From: Moraxellaceae bacterium
GTDB taxonomy: Bacteria > Pseudomonadota > Gammaproteobacteria > Pseudomonadales > Moraxellaceae
Reading direction: 5' to 3'
Assembly (NCBI GenBank): GCA_025363155.1
Contig: JANYEL010000007.1
Location: 1-33,326 of the forward strand
Length of the DNA: 33,326 nt
The notes beneath the pieces were generated by a model. That model saw nothing but the letters and a program-made list of their open reading frames with translations, was not told where the DNA came from and did not search any database. Shown in pieces: positions 24,750-33,326 of the stretch. Position numbers and translations under genes: made by a program. The stretch's first letter is position 1, and every line of letters starts with the position of its first letter.

Positions 24750-25892
24750 CTATAAGTTCTTCAGGATATGTTGCACGATTTGTTTGCATGCATCCCCACC
24801 CCCATAAGGGTTATGGGCAACGGACATCGCCTTATAAGCCTGATAATTGTTAATCAATAACGATGTTTCGCGACAAATGGTGTCCACATCCGTTCCAACT
24901 AACTTCACGGTGCCAGCCTCGACTGCCTCGGGTCGTTCTGTTGTATCTCGCATGACCAATACCGGCTTACCCAACGAGGGTGCTTCTTCTTGAATGCCGC
25001 CAGAATCAGTCAATATGACACAGCTCTTGTCCATCAAATAGACGAAAGGCAAATAATCTTGCGGTTCGATTAAATAAACGTTGTCGATACCCGATAAAAG
25101 GCGATTAACCGGCTCTTGGACATGGGGGTTCAGATGAACAGGATAAACAATCTGGACTTGCGAATTCTCTTTGGCAATCCGTGCAATCGCCTGACAAATA
25201 CGCTCAAAACCATCACCAAAGTTTTCGCGACGATGGCCGGTGACTAAGATCAACCGTTTGTTCGGATCCAAAAAATTAAACTGCGCTGCAAATCGCGCCT
25301 GCAAGACTGCGTCAGTTGCAATCTTCTCTCGTACTTGCAACAACGCATCAATAACTGTATTTCCAGTGACATAGATCTGGTTTGGATTAATGCCTTCTTT
25401 GAGTAAATTATCCCGCGCTGTTGTCGTGGGTGCAAAATGCCACTGCGTCACGACCGATGTCAGCTTACGATTGGCTTCTTCTGGCCATGGTGAATACAAA
25501 TCACCTGTTCGCAGTCCCGCTTCAACATGTGCAACGGGAATACGATGATAAAAAGCCGCAAGAGCAGCGGCAAATGTAGTCGAAGTATCGCCATGAACAA
25601 GAATAATGTCTGGCTTAGATTGCGCCAGAACTTCCTTGAGTCCATGTAGAATTCCCGTAGTAATATCGGTGAGGTCCTGACCTGGCTTCATGAGATGCAG
25701 ATCAAAATCTGGAACGATGTGAAATAGATCCAGTACCTGATCGAGCATTTGACGATGTTGCGCAGTGACGCACACACTGACATTCACACTCGTATTGGCC
25801 TGCAGTTCTTTTACCAGCGGAGCCATTTTGATCGCTTCAGGACGCGTTCCAAATACCAAAAGAATTTTTTTCGAAGGCATCATCACCGACAT
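24750..25892 (-). CDS. wecB: UDP-GlcNAc 2-epimerase, non-hydrolysing
   Basis: A 380-residue enzyme that interconverts UDP-GlcNAc and UDP-ManNAc. It has [15 protein letters not shown] at the N-terminus, [43 protein letters not shown], and [29 protein letters not shown]. It is the classic WecB/MnaA form, distinct from FnlC at 15120. No UDP-ManNAc dehydrogenase (WecC/MnaB) gene is in the window, so free UDP-ManNAc is likely the donor needed here. The start is uncertain: ATG 25892 is the longest, while ATG 25883 has better spacing to GGA. Confidence 0.94.
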   Translation of the reverse strand: MSVMMPSKKILLVFGTRPEAIKMAPLVKELQANTSVNVSVCVTAQHRQMLDQVLDLFHIVPDFDLHLMKPGQDLTDITTGILHGLKEVLAQSKPDIILVHGDTSTTFAAALAAFYHRIPVAHVEAGLRTGDLYSPWPEEANRKLTSVVTQWHFAPTTTARDNLLKEGINPNQIYVTGNTVIDALLQVREKIATDAVLQARFAAQFNFLDPNKRLILVTGHRRENFGDGFERICQAIARIAKENSQVQIVYPVHLNPHVQEPVNRLLSGIDNVYLIEPQDYLPFVYLMDKSCVILTDSGGIQEEAPSLGKPVLVMRDTTERPEAVEAGTVKLVGTDVDTICRETSLLINNYQAYKAMSVAHNPYGGGDACKQIVQHILKNL

Positions 25893-25916
25893 TCCAACAT
25901 TAAAAATGGAGCCATA

Positions 25917-28133
25917 TTACTTCAGTCCGCGATATTGGTACGCATACTGATAGCCATAGCCAGCAGTTGACTGCACATCATTAAAAATGATCCCTTCAGG
26001 CTTAACACCCGCCTGAGATAGGCGTGACAAGGACAATTCTAGCTCTCGTAAATGGGTTTGTGCATAACGCGCCACCATGAGAGTCATACCTGCATGACGA
26101 CCAATAATCGCAGCATCCGTCGCAGCTAAGACCGGCGGCGAATCCACAATAACATAGTCGAATTGTTGTGATAGTTCGCTTAATAACGCTTGAAATCTCT
26201 CGCCCAGTAGCAGCTCAGAAGGATTGCTCGGTGCATGCCCCCTGCTGATAAAACTCAAACCATCAGTTGTCGTTTCTTTACAGACTTGATTCAGTTCTGT
26301 TTGAGTCCCTTTTAAATAATCAGCCAACCCACTGGTCTTATCGACATTGAAGTATTTATTTAAATGTCCGCGTCGCATATCCGCATCCACCAGGACGACC
26401 GTCTTACCCATCTGTGCAAATACTGCGGAAAAATTTGCTGCAATAAACGATTTACCAATTGCAGGAGAAGGGCCCGTAATTAAAATGACGTTATTGACTT
26501 TGTTCGCTGCAGAAAAATGCACCATTGTTCTTAAACTTCGCAGGCTTTCAACAGCAAAGTCTTCTGGATCATCTCGCGCAATCAAACTCATTTTTTTGGC
26601 ACGGCTACCGAGCGACTTCCGCTGGGTCAATGAGCGTGGAACCGTTGCAATCACCGAGAATCCTGTTTCTGCTTCAATACGATCAGAATCTTTAATGCCT
26701 GAGAAGATCAAGCTTCTCAAAAACAATACGATGCCACTTAATACTAAACCCAACACCAGTGAGAGCAACAACACCAATGGTTTCTGCGGCTTAACAGGTT
26801 GAGCTGATTTAATCGCCTGATCCAAGATGCGAACCGTCGCAGTTCGACCCGCTTTCATGATTTTAAGTTGCTGATAGCTATTTAATAAGCTGGTATACAA
26901 CACGGTATTGACCTGTACATCGCGATACAGTTGCAAATATTGGCGCTGCAATTCAGGCATCGCTAAAACACGATGATCCAAATCTTTACTATCACGATCA
27001 ATTGCAGAAACTTGCGCCTGAATTTGCGCAATTAAAGGAAAGTTCGATGTGTACTTTTGTCCAAGCAACGCACGCTGTTGTTCCAGTTCTATTTTTTTGG
27101 TTTTAAGCTCGACGCTTTGTTGCAGTAATAACTCGGCTTCTTTTGTCGGATCAATCGTGTTATTTTTTTCACGAAAGTTATTATATATGTTTTCAGACGA
27201 CTCTAACTCCGCCTTCAATTTGGGTAACTGTCCATCCAAAAATTTGAGTGTTTGCTGTGTTTCCTGAGTGCGACCTTCTACATTCTGCGCCAGATAAACC
27301 TGCATAATTTCATTTAAAGTCTGCTTAATATTATCTGGATCTTTTCCTTGATAGACCAAAGCCAGAATACCGGTTTGTTTCCCTTTCTCTAAAATCGTTA
27401 AATTGTCTCTGATTTCACTGACTGTTTGCAGAAGGTTGTTTTTTCTTAAATAAATTTTAGTCGATTCGAGATTACTGGAATTGGTTTTCACCAGTAACTG
27501 CATTGTCCCATCACCTAAAGGCAATGTTAATAACTCACCCACCATACCCGTCATTGGCGCAAAATTTTCTAAACCAGAAATTTTAGACTTATCAACTAGA
27601 TCCAGCTTGTATCGCCCACCACTCAAAAACTCCAGTTCAAAGGTTTTATCGAGCATGGAATAAGGCAAATTAAACTTACTAACCTCAATAGAAAGTCCAT
27701 CAGCGGAGTAACTCACACCTTTTGTGCTATAACCAATTCTCTCAACGACAGGGTGAAACAATCGTCGATACCAACGATCACGATCACTTGACAACCCGAC
27801 GTCCAAATTCAAATTCTTAACAACTTCACCCAATACAAACCGAGACTTCAATAACTGTATCTCAGTATCTCCAGGCGACTTCATATCGGCTAAGGCGGAC
27901 AAACCTGCGTTGCCCAACAGCGCATCGGACGTGCTTTGATTACTTTCGATCTGCACCAATCCATCAACAGAATAAATTGAGCTAGTCACCCGTAGATAAA
28001 ACACCGCGACAAGAACAGATAAACAGAGACAAGCAGCAATAAGCATCCAATTCTGAACAATCGTGTTGAACAGCTCCCCAAGATCAATTTTTTCGCTTTC
28101 AGTAGTGGTTTGCTGTTGATTTGCTGCCGTCAT
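25917..28133 (-). CDS. wzc: Wzc tyrosine autokinase / polysaccharide co-polymerase
   Basis: A 738-residue inner-membrane protein controlling capsule polymerisation and export together with Wza and Wzb. It has TM1 near residues 30-50, a large periplasmic coiled-coil domain with a Wzz-like segment, and TM2 near 455-475 preceded by a Pro-rich VKPQKP motif. The C-terminal BY-kinase has a variant Walker A GPSPAIGKS (554-562), Walker A' VVLVDADMRR (about 580-589) and Walker B YVIVDSPP (about 660). The C-terminal tyrosine cluster GYGYQYAYQYRG has five Tyr for phosphorylation. It lies between wzb and wecB, with a 122-bp A+T-rich gap before it (28134-28255) in which I see no further gene. Confidence 0.95.
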   Translation of the reverse strand: MTAANQQQTTTESEKIDLGELFNTIVQNWMLIAACLCLSVLVAVFYLRVTSSIYSVDGLVQIESNQSTSDALLGNAGLSALADMKSPGDTEIQLLKSRFVLGEVVKNLNLDVGLSSDRDRWYRRLFHPVVERIGYSTKGVSYSADGLSIEVSKFNLPYSMLDKTFELEFLSGGRYKLDLVDKSKISGLENFAPMTGMVGELLTLPLGDGTMQLLVKTNSSNLESTKIYLRKNNLLQTVSEIRDNLTILEKGKQTGILALVYQGKDPDNIKQTLNEIMQVYLAQNVEGRTQETQQTLKFLDGQLPKLKAELESSENIYNNFREKNNTIDPTKEAELLLQQSVELKTKKIELEQQRALLGQKYTSNFPLIAQIQAQVSAIDRDSKDLDHRVLAMPELQRQYLQLYRDVQVNTVLYTSLLNSYQQLKIMKAGRTATVRILDQAIKSAQPVKPQKPLVLLLSLVLGLVLSGIVLFLRSLIFSGIKDSDRIEAETGFSVIATVPRSLTQRKSLGSRAKKMSLIARDDPEDFAVESLRSLRTMVHFSAANKVNNVILITGPSPAIGKSFIAANFSAVFAQMGKTVVLVDADMRRGHLNKYFNVDKTSGLADYLKGTQTELNQVCKETTTDGLSFISRGHAPSNPSELLLGERFQALLSELSQQFDYVIVDSPPVLAATDAAIIGRHAGMTLMVARYAQTHLRELELSLSRLSQAGVKPEGIIFNDVQSTAGYGYQYAYQYRGLK

Positions 28134-28255
28134 ACCTTACCCAACATTTATTTAGTTAATTAATACCGCAATTTTAATGCTTACTGAATCAATTGATCCA
28201 ATCACAAAGCCAATCACACTCAAAAAATTAAGACCGCAATACATCTCGAAAAAGA

Positions 28256-28690
28256 CTACAACCGCAAACTCCAATCCTTCACACCTTCTCGCACCAAATC
28301 CTTTGCTACAACGAATGCAGGCTTTCCTTTTTGATAGGGATCTGAAATATTTTGATTACTCCAATGTCCAAGCCTAAAAACCTTCCCTTTAGCAAAAGCC
28401 CATCGTTCCTCAATCACTTTGACTTGCTGAGTCGTCATCGCAAGCACAATATCAGCCTGAATCATCATTGCCGCATCCAATCGCCTTGCAACATGCGCAG
28501 AGATATCAACTCCCATTTCCTGCATACATTCAACGGCGATGGGATCAGCAGGGTGACCCACCAAACCCTCAAGACCCGCAGACGTAATCGTCTTATGCGG
28601 ACAAGCTTCTTTAAGCAAGGCTTCAGCCATCGGACTACGACAAATATTGCCAATACAAACTACAACTATATTCTGAAAATTCATCGTCAT
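28256..28690 (-). CDS. wzb: Wzb low-molecular-weight protein tyrosine phosphatase
   Basis: A 144-residue cytoplasmic phosphatase that removes phosphate from the Wzc tyrosine tail. The P-loop CIGNICRS spans Cys12 to Arg18 (CX5R), and the general-acid Asp is in ISDPYQKG near residue 115. Length is normal. It starts 14 bp after wza; ATG 28690 has GGA at 6-nt spacing. The following gene is wzc, giving the usual wza-wzb-wzc order. Confidence 0.94.
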   Translation of the reverse strand: MTMNFQNIVVVCIGNICRSPMAEALLKEACPHKTITSAGLEGLVGHPADPIAVECMQEMGVDISAHVARRLDAAMMIQADIVLAMTTQQVKVIEERWAFAKGKVFRLGHWSNQNISDPYQKGKPAFVVAKDLVREGVKDWSLRL

Positions 28691-28704
28691 TTATATCCAC
28701 ATTA

Positions 28705-29799
28705 CTATTTATTGTAGTACCCAGTGGCACTTAACGACGCTAACCCTTGTGCGGATGGCAGAAGCAAATTAAGAACCCTACTCCAACGCGCCAATCCAGA
28801 AGCATCGATGTAAACAATATCGTTGGCCTGCATTTTGAAGCGATCAGCCAAAGCCAAATTAGCAATCGTTGATAAATCAATATGATAAATATTAGTTAAA
28901 TTATTTTTTGAATTATCGCGCACGATATAAACTTGTGTTGCGTTTGAGCTCAAAGGACTTAATCCCCGTCCTTCACCGATGACACTAGCCAAGCTCAATC
29001 CTTGCTCAGGAATCGGTAGTGCACTTGGCACCCCAGCTTCACCCAACAAGTATAACTTTCTATTTTCCTTCGAATAGACATGCACACTATCGCCTTCTCT
29101 TAAGAAGATTTTATCTGGCGACAAGTTACTTTTTTGCAAATCCAGCAAGCCCAACTTGTAGCTGACACCATTTCGAGTAAGCAGAATATTATTAATATCG
29201 CCTGTCTCTAAAGCGCCGCCAGCACTCGCCAAAGCGGAATAGAGCGTCTGTGCTTGGTTCGAAATTGGAAATTGACCGGGTGCTTTCACTGCGCCATCAA
29301 CATTAAACTTACGGCCGCCATAGGCCAGTACTGTCACCTGCGCATCAGGTTGTTTTAAATAGGCACTGAGTCTTTGTTTGAGTTTTGCAGAAAAATTCTC
29401 GAGGGTACTGTCTGCGGCCTTCATTCGCCCAATCAACGGAAATGTAATATATCCCGCTTGATCAATCGTAAAACCTTGAAGTGTCGATGCTGACGCAGAA
29501 GGCGGGGTCAGCTCAGGATTGGCCCACAAGTTGATTCCGAGAACATCACCTGATGCTAATAAATAGACTGGGTGTACGCTTTGATAAAACAACGGTTCCG
29601 CATCAGCTGCAATCGTGGCTGCCTTGCTGACTGGCAAAGTATTTACTGTTATTGTTTGAACTTGAAGGTTTAAGCCATTTTCAGTAATGATCGTTCCATT
29701 GGGAGGAAGATTACCAACACGCATTCCAGGAGCTAGCGCACAAGCAGATAAAAATGATACAGATACCAACATGGCTATGCACTTAGTCAATCTCAACAT
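28705..29799 (-). CDS. wza: Wza outer-membrane polysaccharide export lipoprotein
   Basis: A 364-residue outer-membrane export channel for capsule. It has a lipoprotein signal with lipobox LSAC (Cys20) and the poly-export domain segment YLLASGDVLGINLW near residue 80, then ITFPLIGRMKA and SLBB-type repeats (VTVLAYGGRKFNVDGAVKAPGQFPI, and again KLYLLGEAGVPSALPI). The C-terminus should form the helical barrel. It is the first gene of the minus-strand capsule operon, and a sigma70-like promoter lies about 100 nt upstream. Confidence 0.95.
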   Translation of the reverse strand: MLRLTKCIAMLVSVSFLSACALAPGMRVGNLPPNGTIITENGLNLQVQTITVNTLPVSKAATIAADAEPLFYQSVHPVYLLASGDVLGINLWANPELTPPSASASTLQGFTIDQAGYITFPLIGRMKAADSTLENFSAKLKQRLSAYLKQPDAQVTVLAYGGRKFNVDGAVKAPGQFPISNQAQTLYSALASAGGALETGDINNILLTRNGVSYKLGLLDLQKSNLSPDKIFLREGDSVHVYSKENRKLYLLGEAGVPSALPIPEQGLSLASVIGEGRGLSPLSSNATQVYIVRDNSKNNLTNIYHIDLSTIANLALADRFKMQANDIVYIDASGLARWSRVLNLLLPSAQGLASLSATGYYNK

Positions 29800-29900
29800 A
29801 CTTCACATACCCCAAAACACAAACAAAGTAAATAAACCTAAAGTCTAACAAAGCAGGCAATTTGGTTGTAATTCTATAGATAAAAACCAGTGATTGCTTG

Positions 29901-29928
29901 TTTTTAACACAACGGCTACAACAGTCAA
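29901..29928 (-). promoter_or_regulatory. Putative sigma70 promoter of the capsule operon
   Basis: On the minus strand, TTGACT (29928-29923), a 16-nt spacer and TAAAAA (29906-29901) give a leader of roughly 100 nt before wza. The -35 matches five of six bases; the -10 is weaker. The remaining sequence up to the tRNA terminator (about 29930-30100) shows no gene. Confidence 0.4.
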
Positions 29929-30100
29929 GCCCGATAACAACCAAAAAAAGTAGAAATGGGAGGGCAAACCAAAGTAGACCCACAATAACAAAATTTACGG
30001 AGATCGCACATTCACGAATAAGCTCAGCGCATATGCCTACTCACCCAGTAAAAAGGTTAATAGCAGAATCAAGCCGCTCTTCACTTTTTCGCGCACAACA

Positions 30101-30133
30101 AAAAGCCCAGAATCTACTAAATACTGGGCTTTT
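30101..30133 (-). terminator. Rho-independent terminator after tRNA-Ser
   Basis: Perfect 10-bp arms, AAAAGCCCAG (30101-30110) and CTGGGCTTTT (30124-30133), with a 13-nt loop. The minus-strand transcript ends in a T-run. It lies 25 nt past the tRNA 3' end and separates the tRNA from the capsule operon. Confidence 0.8.
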
Positions 30134-30157
30134 CCATAATCGCGACCAAGAACAATA

Positions 30158-30248
30158 TGGCGGTGAGAGAGGGATTCGAACCCTCGATACGGTATTAGCG
30201 CATACACACTTTCCAGGCGTGCTCCTTCAGCCACTCGGACACCTCACC
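30158..30248 (-). tRNA. serX: tRNA-Ser (anticodon GGA)
   Basis: A 91-nt class II tRNA with CCA encoded. Acceptor stem is GGTGAGG with TCTCACC (last pair G-U). The anticodon stem CACGC/GTGTG carries loop CTGGAAA with anticodon GGA (plus-strand 30212-30214). The T-arm is GAGGG-TTCGAAT-CCCTC, and the long variable arm is typical of serine. It reads UCC and UCU codons. The gene symbol is a placeholder by analogy. Confidence 0.95.
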
Positions 30249-30258
30249 AAGGGGCGGT

Positions 30259-30287
30259 AGTCTAACGAAAATCCACACTAAAGCCAA
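30259..30287 (-). promoter_or_regulatory. Promoter of tRNA-Ser with GC-rich discriminator
   Basis: On the minus strand, -35 TTGGCT (30287-30282), a 17-nt spacer, and -10 TAGACT (30264-30259) are followed by ACCGCCCC just before the tRNA. A GC-rich discriminator is the hallmark of stringently controlled stable-RNA promoters. Confidence 0.55.
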
Positions 30288-30369
30288 TCTGAATTTTTAT
30301 GGATCGAAATGCGCCGATGATTCATTCGATGTTACCATGTGCGTTATTAGAACAAATTGGATTAGTTGT

Positions 30370-32247
30370 ATGCAGGACTCTCAACAGCGCCCAGCGATGT
30401 CTGCTGTGACTCTCGCCGCATTGGGTATCGTTTTTGGTGATATCGGCACGAGTCCGCTTTATGCGCTGAAAGAATGTTTCCATGTATCCCACGGAATCGC
30501 ACTGACCTATAGCAACGTACTCGGCATTTTATCGTTGATTTTCTGGTCACTGATGATTGTGGTCTCGATTAAATATGTCGCCATCATCATGCGCGCCAAC
30601 AACAATGGTGAAGGCGGCATCATGGCGTTGTTAGCGCTGAGCTTGCGCAACAAAAAAATCGGGTCAAAATCCCGTGCCATTCTGATCGCAATTGGACTGT
30701 TTGGGGCTGCGTTGTTTTTTGGCGATGGCATTATTACGCCAGCAGTATCGGTATTGTCAGCGGTTGAAGGGTTATCGATTGCGACACCCGTGTTCACCCC
30801 GTTTATTATTCCCATCACGATTGCGGTACTGATTGGTCTCTTTATGATTCAACGTAAAGGCACTGGATCAGTTGGGCGCTTTTTTGGTCCCATTACCTTG
30901 CTGTGGTTTGTGGCACTAGGTGTGTTAGGTGTCATTAGCATTGCCCAAAACCCCGTTATTCTGAACATGGTCAACCCGTATTGGGCGGGTCTTTTTGTCA
31001 TCAATCATCCTGCGGGATCATTTTTGACTATGAGTGCCGTGGTATTGACGATTACTGGCGGTGAAGCACTGTATGCAGATATGGGACATTTTGGTCGAAA
31101 ACCCATTCAATTGGCTTGGTTTTTCGTGGTCTTACCGTCATTGCTGTTGAATTATGCGGGGCAAGGCGCATTGCTACTTCGCGAACCGAGTGCTATTGAG
31201 AATCCGTTCTTTAAACTGGTGCCTGAAATGGCGCTTTACCCAATGATTGCATTAGCAACCATCGCCACCGTTATCGCCTCGCAAGCGGTGATTTCGGGTG
31301 TATTTTCGATCGCCAGACAAGCCATGCAATTGGGCTATTTACCACGTTTCACGGTGTTGCACACCTCTGAATCTGAAATCGGCCAGATCTATATTCCATT
31401 TTTAAACTGGTTATTGCTTGCAGCCATTATCGTGCTTGTGGTGATGTTCAAATCAAGTTCAAATCTGGCGTCTGCTTACGGACTTGCGGTGACCATGACG
31501 ATGATGTGCGATACGTTACTGGTGGCGTTCGTGATGTTTAGCTTGTGGCGTTGGTCGCCATTGAAAGTAGGTTTGGTTGTCTTACCCTTTCTCATCCTTG
31601 ATCTGATTTTCTTCGGCGCAAGTTCACTGAAAATTCTGGCTGGCGGCTGGTTCCCACTCTTGGTTGGTGCAATTGCTTTTACCATCATGATGACTTGGAA
31701 ACGGGGTCGCCAACTGTTGCTCGCCAAACTACAGACCGAAACATTGCCTCTCGAGTTGTTTATCAACAACGTGACAAATTCTGCACATACGGTTGTTGGC
31801 ACTGCGGTGTTCATGACGGCCAGTAAAACGGTTGTTCCTCATGCGCTATTGCACAACCTTAAACACAATAAAATATTGCATGAAACCAATATTTTAATGA
31901 CCGTTATCACTGAAGATGTGCCTTATATCTACGAAGAAACACGGATTACGGTCGAACGACTGAACGATAAATTCTATCGACTGGTGGCGCGTTATGGCTT
32001 TAAAGAACAGCCAAATGTCCCTGTTGCAGTCGAACAGGGTTTAAAACTCCTTGAACTCCCTTTTGATATGATGATGATTAGCTTCTTTGTCTCTCGCGAA
32101 CGCATTCTACATAGCGTTGGCGACGGCATGGCACCATGGCGTGAGAAGCTGTTTATTTCGATGTCGCGCAATACCAGTGCGGTCAGTGACTTCTTCCAAA
32201 TTCCGACCAATCGCGTGGTGGAAATGGGTAGTCAGATCGAGATTTAG
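30370..32247 (+). CDS. kup: Kup low-affinity potassium uptake protein
   Basis: A 625-residue K+/H+ symporter of the KUP/HAK/KT family. The N-terminus [20 protein letters not shown] is diagnostic, followed by [43 protein letters not shown], a total of about twelve membrane segments, and a cytosolic C-terminal domain ending [13 protein letters not shown] 30370 ([11 protein letters not shown]) is chosen over an upstream ATG at 30337, because it gives the normal family start and has GGA at 8-nt spacing. It is divergent from tRNA-Ser and unrelated to the capsule operon. Confidence 0.96.
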   Translation: MQDSQQRPAMSAVTLAALGIVFGDIGTSPLYALKECFHVSHGIALTYSNVLGILSLIFWSLMIVVSIKYVAIIMRANNNGEGGIMALLALSLRNKKIGSKSRAILIAIGLFGAALFFGDGIITPAVSVLSAVEGLSIATPVFTPFIIPITIAVLIGLFMIQRKGTGSVGRFFGPITLLWFVALGVLGVISIAQNPVILNMVNPYWAGLFVINHPAGSFLTMSAVVLTITGGEALYADMGHFGRKPIQLAWFFVVLPSLLLNYAGQGALLLREPSAIENPFFKLVPEMALYPMIALATIATVIASQAVISGVFSIARQAMQLGYLPRFTVLHTSESEIGQIYIPFLNWLLLAAIIVLVVMFKSSSNLASAYGLAVTMTMMCDTLLVAFVMFSLWRWSPLKVGLVVLPFLILDLIFFGASSLKILAGGWFPLLVGAIAFTIMMTWKRGRQLLLAKLQTETLPLELFINNVTNSAHTVVGTAVFMTASKTVVPHALLHNLKHNKILHETNILMTVITEDVPYIYEETRITVERLNDKFYRLVARYGFKEQPNVPVAVEQGLKLLELPFDMMMISFFVSRERILHSVGDGMAPWREKLFISMSRNTSAVSDFFQIPTNRVVEMGSQIEI

Positions 32248-32267
32248 GCGCAATTTATTGTTCATCA

Positions 32268-32303
32268 AAAAAGACAAAGTTGAATGCTCAGCTTTGTCTT
32301 TTT
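32268..32303 (+). terminator. Rho-independent terminator after kup
   Basis: Perfect 12-bp arms, AAAAAGACAAAG (32268-32279) and CTTTGTCTTTTT (32292-32303), with a 12-nt loop and terminal T-run, 20 nt after the kup stop. The A/T-flanked shape would work in both directions. Confidence 0.85.
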
Positions 32304-32346
32304 AATTTCCCCTTCTATTTTTTGATTATTCAGTAAAAGAGTTCCG

Positions 32347-33326
32347 ATGTTTTTTTATCGCCGCAATATTATTAGCACCACGTTATTCACTTTATTGTTC
32401 AGTATTCATCCTGCAGTTCAGGCGGAAATTGCAACCGCTTACGCCGACAATTATTCAGAATCAGCGACTGACGATGCAGCCTGTAGCCAAAACTATTATC
32501 AGGGTGACGCACCAAACTTTACCAATCAAGCCTTAACACGCAGTACGCAAGAGCTGTGTTTTGATGGCTTTACAGTCATGTATTCAGGCATTACGCGCAC
32601 CCCGCTGTGGTCGGCAGAACATTTAACGAGAGATCGTTTAGAGCGCGCCGTGACATTGGACCGGCAAAATAATTTCCATGAAGAAACTCAACTTCCCTAT
32701 GACGAACGTGCGACATTAGAAGACTATAAAGGCAGTGGTTTTGATCGCGGACATATGTCACCGAATGGTGATATGGGCAGTCGTGCACAGCAATTTAATA
32801 GCTTTTCACTGGCTAATATCGTTCCGCAAAATAGCTATAACAATCAAAATCCTTGGCGACTTTTGGAAGAAGTGACTCGCGAATTGGTCAAGCAAGAAGG
32901 TGAAGCGTATGTCATTACTGGCGCGGCGTTTCGCGGCGGAAATCTGCGCAAAATCGGTAATGTACTGGTGCCATCGGATGTGTATAAAGTGGTTTATTTT
33001 CCGAAGCGTAAAGCGGCTGGCGTGTATTTCTCACCAAACGATGCATCGGGTCAGGTCAACATCATTTCGCTGGCAGAATTGAATAGTCAAATTGGCTTAG
33101 ATTTATTACCAAGCTTGCCTGACAGCGTTAAACAGCACCGCGTTGATATGCCACTGACCACTAAAATAGCGATTCGTCATGGCGATATTGCCCATCGCCC
33201 AAATAGCTATTCAGCGAATAAAAATGATCAACCCATGAATTATGGCGTATCAATGAGTTCACAACTCAAACCTGCGGAACGAAGATTATTAACACGGATG
33301 TGGCGTGCGTTATGGCAGACTCAGTA
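32347..33326 (+). CDS. Secreted DNA/RNA non-specific endonuclease (partial, runs off the window)
   Basis: An open frame of 326 codons without a stop at the window end. A signal peptide covers residues 1-24 (hydrophobic ISTTLFTLLFSI, likely cut after VQA). The nuclease signature DRGHMSPNGDM begins at Asp134, with His137 as the general base, and the metal-binding Asn lies in the following NSYNNQNPWRLLEE, as in the Serratia nuclease/NucA family (beta-beta-alpha-metal fold). It probably degrades extracellular or periplasmic nucleic acid for nutrition or biofilm turnover. The C-terminal 90 or so residues seen (after about residue 235) extend beyond the nuclease core; their role is unknown. ATG 32347 has AGAG upstream. 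Confidence 0.9.
   Translation, partial: MFFYRRNIISTTLFTLLFSIHPAVQAEIATAYADNYSESATDDAACSQNYYQGDAPNFTNQALTRSTQELCFDGFTVMYSGITRTPLWSAEHLTRDRLERAVTLDRQNNFHEETQLPYDERATLEDYKGSGFDRGHMSPNGDMGSRAQQFNSFSLANIVPQNSYNNQNPWRLLEEVTRELVKQEGEAYVITGAAFRGGNLRKIGNVLVPSDVYKVVYFPKRKAAGVYFSPNDASGQVNIISLAELNSQIGLDLLPSLPDSVKQHRVDMPLTTKIAIRHGDIAHRPNSYSANKNDQPMNYGVSMSSQLKPAERRLLTRMWRALWQTQ

Noticed and set aside
26347-26802. A 151-codon open frame on the plus strand opposite wzc.
   Set aside because: It is antisense to conserved BY-kinase sequence and its translation resembles no family. The same applies to long antisense frames opposite folP (3327-3707), ftsH (4609-4965) and wzb (28352-28717).
29783-29983. A 66-codon minus-strand frame upstream of and overlapping the start of wza.
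   Set aside because: It has no clear ribosome-binding site, overlaps the wza start and the likely promoter, and the hydrophobic start looks like chance translation of A/T-rich leader sequence.
30158-30248. tRNA-Ser next to a large accessory-type locus as a possible integration (att) site.
   Set aside because: I found no second copy of the tRNA 3' end in the window, and no integrase gene. A terminator separates the tRNA from the locus.
30253-30263. GGCGGTAGTCT matches the ops (RfaH-recruiting) consensus near the capsule operon.
   Set aside because: It is on the plus strand, reading away from the minus-strand capsule operon. It is fully explained as the GC-rich discriminator and -10 of the tRNA-Ser promoter read backwards.
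1-33326. CRISPR arrays, prophage genes or toxin-antitoxin pairs.
   Set aside because: No regularly spaced repeats, phage structural genes or paired small toxin-antitoxin frames were seen on reading both strands.

Overview
The window looks like chromosomal DNA of a gammaproteobacterium of the Moraxellaceae, Acinetobacter-like but probably not a typical Acinetobacter baumannii. The evidence is the protein style of RlmE, YhbY, FtsH and FolP, and a capsule sugar module in the order initiating transferase, acetyltransferase, aminotransferase, dehydratase, as seen in Acinetobacter K loci. The genus is an inference made without database searches.

Left part (1-7.9 kb). The window opens in the C-terminal end of a transposase-like reading frame. 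It abuts a truncated EpsA/LuxR-type regulator that has lost its DNA-binding domain. Next is a divergent DmeR/RcnR-like metal sensor and DmeF-like Co/Ni efflux pump sharing an operator-like palindrome. An AraC-HTH plus GyrI-like regulator follows, split in two by a single in-frame amber codon. Then come housekeeping genes on the minus strand: folP, ftsH and rlmE. An inverted pair of REP-like hairpins lies between ftsH and folP. The divergent yhbY gene is followed by a small exported His-rich peptide gene whose ribosome-binding site is buried in a hairpin.

Centre (7.96-29.8 kb). An 18-gene capsule/exopolysaccharide locus lies entirely on the minus strand and reads right to left. In transcription order it holds: export and control genes wza, wzb and wzc; wecB (UDP-ManNAc); a PglK-type ABC flippase; an EpsG-type polymerase; two glycosyltransferases; a polysaccharide pyruvyl transferase; fnlA, fnlB and fnlC (UDP-L-FucNAc) with wbuB; and a bacillosamine (QuiNAc4NAc) module of PglC-, PglD-, PglE- and PglF-like enzymes with a wzi-type outer-membrane capsule protein inserted in it. 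The reconstructed product is a repeat unit begun with QuiNAc4NAc-1-P on undecaprenyl phosphate. It is probably extended with L-FucNAc and other sugars, one perhaps carrying a pyruvyl ketal. It would be flipped by the ABC transporter, polymerised by the EpsG-like protein, and exported by Wza/Wzc with Wzi at the surface. No canonical Wzx flippase is present in the window.

Right part (29.8-33.3 kb). A promoter-like region for the capsule operon is followed by tRNA-Ser(GGA) with its own promoter and terminator, then kup (potassium uptake) on the plus strand. A secreted DNA/RNA non-specific endonuclease runs off the window end.

The most interesting points are the Pgl-like front end and flippase inside a Wza/Wzc capsule locus at an unusual chromosomal site, the amber-split AraC/GyrI regulator with a strong internal ribosome-binding site, the covarying inverted REP pair, and the hairpin over the start of the His-rich peptide gene.
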